Shown: one piece after another, positions 23,460 through 25,333 of the stretch
Layout: every line of letters starts with the position of its first letter
How positions within the stretch are numbered: the first letter of the stretch is position 1
From: Rhizoclosmatium globosum
Taxonomy: Eukaryota > Chytridiomycota > Chytridiomycetes > Chytridiales > Chytriomycetaceae
Reading direction: 5' to 3'
DNA: 25,333 nucleotides
NCBI GenBank assembly: GCA_002104985.1
Contig: MCGO01000368.1
Span: forward strand, 1 to 25,333
Made by a program: the position numbers and the translations under genes
Notes under the pieces: model-generated
Databases searched by the model: none
Told to the model about the DNA's origin: nothing
Seen by the model: the letters and a program-made list of their open reading frames with translations, nothing else

Positions 23460-23812
23460 CTGGTGATGGCTTAGTAAGGGCTTACACGTTGAAGTTGAAG
23501 GAGCATTGGAGAGATTCGATCAAGGTTACAAACCTATCCCGCCATTGCGAAGGGATCTTGTTTGTGTCGGTGGAGCTCAGGCTGAAGGGAAACTGCATTC
23601 GAAGTTGGATTCGGGATTGTTTGTTTCAGCCCTCACAAAGCCGCCAATCCTCAAGTTTGCTTTCCCCTCAACCGCGCCTCCTGCTCAGCCTTCGATATGA
23701 ATGGAAAGAACGAAATGGATAAACTAAAGTAACAAATTTATACAAAGTACATTCTTTATTCAGAACTCTAAATCAAATGAAGCAAGTAACGAACTTGAAT
23801 AACTACTTGCAA
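23460..23812. other. Unresolved region with an open plus-strand frame and no start codon
   Basis: The minus strand here has stops in all three frames within about 90 bases, while the plus strand is open from 23467 to a TGA at 23699-23701 (about 77 codons). That frame has mixed composition with PPLRRDLVCVGG and ends PSTAPPAQPSI, and looks protein-like, but it lacks an in-frame ATG and no exon could be attached upstream. It may be a real short exon, or the mirror of a damaged N-terminal half of the phosphoribosyltransferase gene. From 23720 to 23812 I see only AT-rich spacer. Confidence 0.3.
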
Positions 23813-23998
23813 TCATTCGCATCTCTTGCCGCATGGGAAGCAGGTACACCAACCATAAAGGTTGAAAAGATTTGGAGAGACAGCAGAATCAGCAGCAGCT
23901 GGAGCTGGAGCTGCGTCAATGCGGTCAACGGGAACGGCAGAGACACTGGTAGCAACGACGATCAAGGCGACTGCAAGAGGGGCAAATGAGAGCTTCAT
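23813..23998 (-). CDS. Small secreted cysteine-rich peptide, 61 aa
   Basis: ATG at 23996-23998, TGA at 23813-23815. The first 21 residues (MKLSFAPLAVALIVVATSVSA) are a strong signal peptide with a likely cut before VPVDR. An Ala/Pro-rich, propeptide-like spacer follows, then a C-terminal block with Trp and four cysteines spaced C-x-C-x2-C-x3-C, ending GKRCE. Mature length would be about 40 residues. I do not recognise the family. Size, signal and cysteines fit a small secreted effector, defence-like or pheromone-like peptide. The reading frame is open further upstream, but that part has no start signal and the signal peptide fixes the start. A TATA box sits about 60 bases upstream. It is intronless, unlike most neighbours. 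Confidence 0.65.
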   Translation of the reverse strand: MKLSFAPLAVALIVVATSVSAVPVDRIDAAPAPAAADSAVSPNLFNLYGWCTCFPCGKRCE

Positions 23999-24053
23999 TG
24001 GATCGAGTTTGGATGTTAATTGGTTGCATCTTTCCGCTGTTTGGCCATCGCTT

Positions 24054-24059
24054 TTTATA
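24054..24059 (-). promoter_or_regulatory. TATA box of the secreted peptide gene
   Basis: Minus-strand TATAAA inside CCATATAAAAAGCG, about 55-60 bases before the peptide's ATG. Position and sequence fit a strong, inducible-type fungal promoter. Confidence 0.5.
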
Positions 24060-24247
24060 TGGTTTTCAAAATCTCCACAACGCCACCTCTTTCCCCACTC
24101 GTCAATTTCAAATTTCAAATTCTTGCCATTTAGACGCACTTTGACAGCCAACAATTCCATGCATATGGTCAATTTGCAGCGACGTGTTCTTTTCTTGTTC
24201 AGTTGGAGCCATAACTCCGCCCCTGGCGATTCAGTGGCACTTAATTG

Positions 24248-24253
24248 CACGTG
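24248..24253. promoter_or_regulatory. CACGTG E-box upstream of the secreted peptide
   Basis: Palindromic CACGTG in the context GCACGTGACC, about 250 bases before the peptide start. It matches the core bound by fungal bHLH factors of the Cbf1/Pho4/USF kind. A second, weaker E-box (CACATG) lies at 24405-24410. Function is inferred from the motif only. Confidence 0.3.
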
Positions 24254-24594
24254 ACCCCTATTAACATTCGTTGATGCAAAGGCTTTCGATATAGACCTTA
24301 CTTTGTTTCTGCTCCTTTGGCTCACATAATCCTTGCTTTCGAAGGACAACTCTTGAATCAATGCATTATAATTGAGATTTTGAACGTGGTGATGTGTTTG
24401 TTATCACATGACCAGCACAATTGTTCTCTGTGGAGTGACGATATGGACTCACGGCCATGCTCTGTCTACGTTATCCCTTCCTCCTAACGAGCATTCAATT
24501 CTAGTTCTAACACCATGCATTAACGAACGACCTGATGTGGCTATTCAATTATTTATTGTATGTATAAGTTCACTCTACATTCTTGTTTTCATAA

Positions 24595-25333
24595 TCAAGT
24601 CAATCCCAACGATGCCAAATTTTGTCTTCAATAGGTTAGTAAAATAGTTTCCACATTTAACAGGGGTGTTGCTCACTTTTGTATTATTCCTCGAACGGTT
24701 TCCAGCACATTCTTAATTTGTTTCGTGTCAGTCGCCCATGTGAAATGTGTGTAGATGCTCTTTTCGGGGTACTTATTGATTCCTTGAAACCGAGAGGAAA
24801 AATATTGTGATGTCGCTGTATACTCATTGGGTCCTTTAAGAAACAGTTTAGGATATCTTCAGGGATGTTAACGATCAGACCAGTATAATCCGGAAAATAT
24901 GTTGAGACCAATATGGTTTTGAGCTTCTCTTTGAAAAGATCAATTTTGTTCATGAACAGAATGAAATTCGTCTTTTTGAACACGGGATGGTTACATATAG
25001 TTCCAAATAGATTCAAGCTTTCCAGCACTTTTGTAAGAGTCCAATTAGTCACTACTTAATCAGCCAGAATCTTACTTCTATTCGCACTTTCATCCTCCAT
25101 ACATCGCTGATCAAAACTGCTTATCGCAACCAGATAAATAATTGCCGAAACATCATCAAAATACGGAGCCCATTTCTTCCGTTCACTTCTCTGTCCCCAA
25201 CATCAAACACGCGATACAAAATGTTTTGTATCACAAATTTAGTTTCGGTAATAGTTGTAGTGAGTACTCGTGCATTCAAATGTCTTGATCTGTTGGTTCA
25301 AAGTCGCTTGCACAGAATCGATCGATATCATCA
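24595..25333 (-). CDS. Heterotrimeric G-protein alpha subunit, 5' part beyond the right edge, frame-disrupted
   Basis: GTP-binding signalling subunit at the plasma membrane. Exons are 25333 (edge) to 25076, 25027-24677 and 24625-24595. In order: FEPTDQDI before switch I ([11 protein letters not shown]), the [12 protein letters not shown] switch [17 protein letters not shown], then across a 48-base intron [16 protein letters not shown], the guanine-specific [28 protein letters not shown], the purine motif THFTWATDT and, after a 51-base intron, the short C-terminal exon ending QNLASLGLT. Three single-base losses are needed, at plus-strand 25278-25280, 25195-25198 and 24835-24837, all in homopolymers. 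The G5 motif has Trp where TCAT has Cys. There is no C-terminal pertussis-type cysteine. The extreme C terminus, which contacts receptors, is encoded only by the last exon. Confidence 0.85.

Larger units (their letters stand above)
23999..24594. other. Intergenic region between the secreted peptide and the G-alpha gene
   Basis: 596 bases, both flanking genes on the minus strand. It holds the peptide promoter (TATA box and E-box, listed separately) and the 3' flank of the G-alpha gene. Open stretches on both strands were read and show neither domains nor plausible splice structure. Confidence 0.4.

Noticed and set aside
23999..24361. N-terminal extension of the secreted peptide frame
   Set aside because: The frame is open upstream, but the internal ATG begins a textbook signal peptide and a TATA box lies between; the extension has no recognisable content.
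24408..24647. Plus-strand open frame with hydrophobic stretches
   Set aside because: It overlaps the last exon and intron of the G-alpha gene on the other strand, and composition alone explains the hydrophobic runs.

Overview
The window is eukaryotic and most likely from a zoosporic (chytrid-type) fungus. Most genes are split by short GT-AG introns, usually 45-60 bases, with branch-like CTAAC/CTAAG motifs. The gene set is fungal: a large NAD-glutamate dehydrogenase, a Prm10/ThrE-like transporter, a Pho80/Pcl-type cyclin, a DUF3712 protein and an MCH1-like carrier. A Dpy-30-motif protein and a Crinkler (CRN) protein both fit a flagellated fungus. The genus is an inference I cannot settle from this sequence.

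Layout, left to right. A MARK/Par-1/Kin1-like kinase (minus) runs off the left edge. Next come a Dpy-30-motif protein (minus) and an MFS carrier (plus). A block of putatively exported proteins follows: a PAN/apple plus tectonin protein (minus, 5346-7109), a CRN-type protein with a C-terminal kinase domain (plus, 7263-9290), and a secreted EXORDIUM/PHI-1-like domain fused to a tectonin propeller (minus, 9361-11534). Then come NAD-GDH (minus, six exons, 1015 aa), a Prm10/ThrE-like transporter (minus, four exons, 653 aa), a four-TM MARVEL-like protein (plus, 290 aa), a Pho80/Pcl-like cyclin (plus), a DUF3712 membrane protein (minus, 455 aa), a phosphoribosyltransferase-fold protein (minus, N terminus unresolved), a 61-aa secreted cysteine-rich peptide (minus) and a G-protein alpha subunit (minus, cut by the right edge).

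Two features of the whole window matter most. First, reading frames are disrupted unevenly. From 1 to about 7.1 kb, and again in the G-alpha gene from 24.6 kb to the right edge, conserved proteins can be followed only by stepping over single-base gains or losses, mostly in homopolymer runs. From 7.2 to about 22.8 kb the spliced genes I could resolve close without any frameshift; the CRN, PHI-1-tectonin, GDH, transporter, MARVEL-like and DUF3712 models all come to whole codon numbers. This looks more like uneven consensus quality than decay of one gene, but it cannot be proven here. Second, two paralogous tectonin proteins with different N-terminal modules (PAN/apple and PHI-1-like) flank the CRN-kinase gene. 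That block is the best candidate in the window for an undescribed secreted interaction module.

I saw no tRNA, rRNA, CRISPR array or transposase. The only repeat-rich non-coding piece I can support is the 284-base third intron of the GDH gene.
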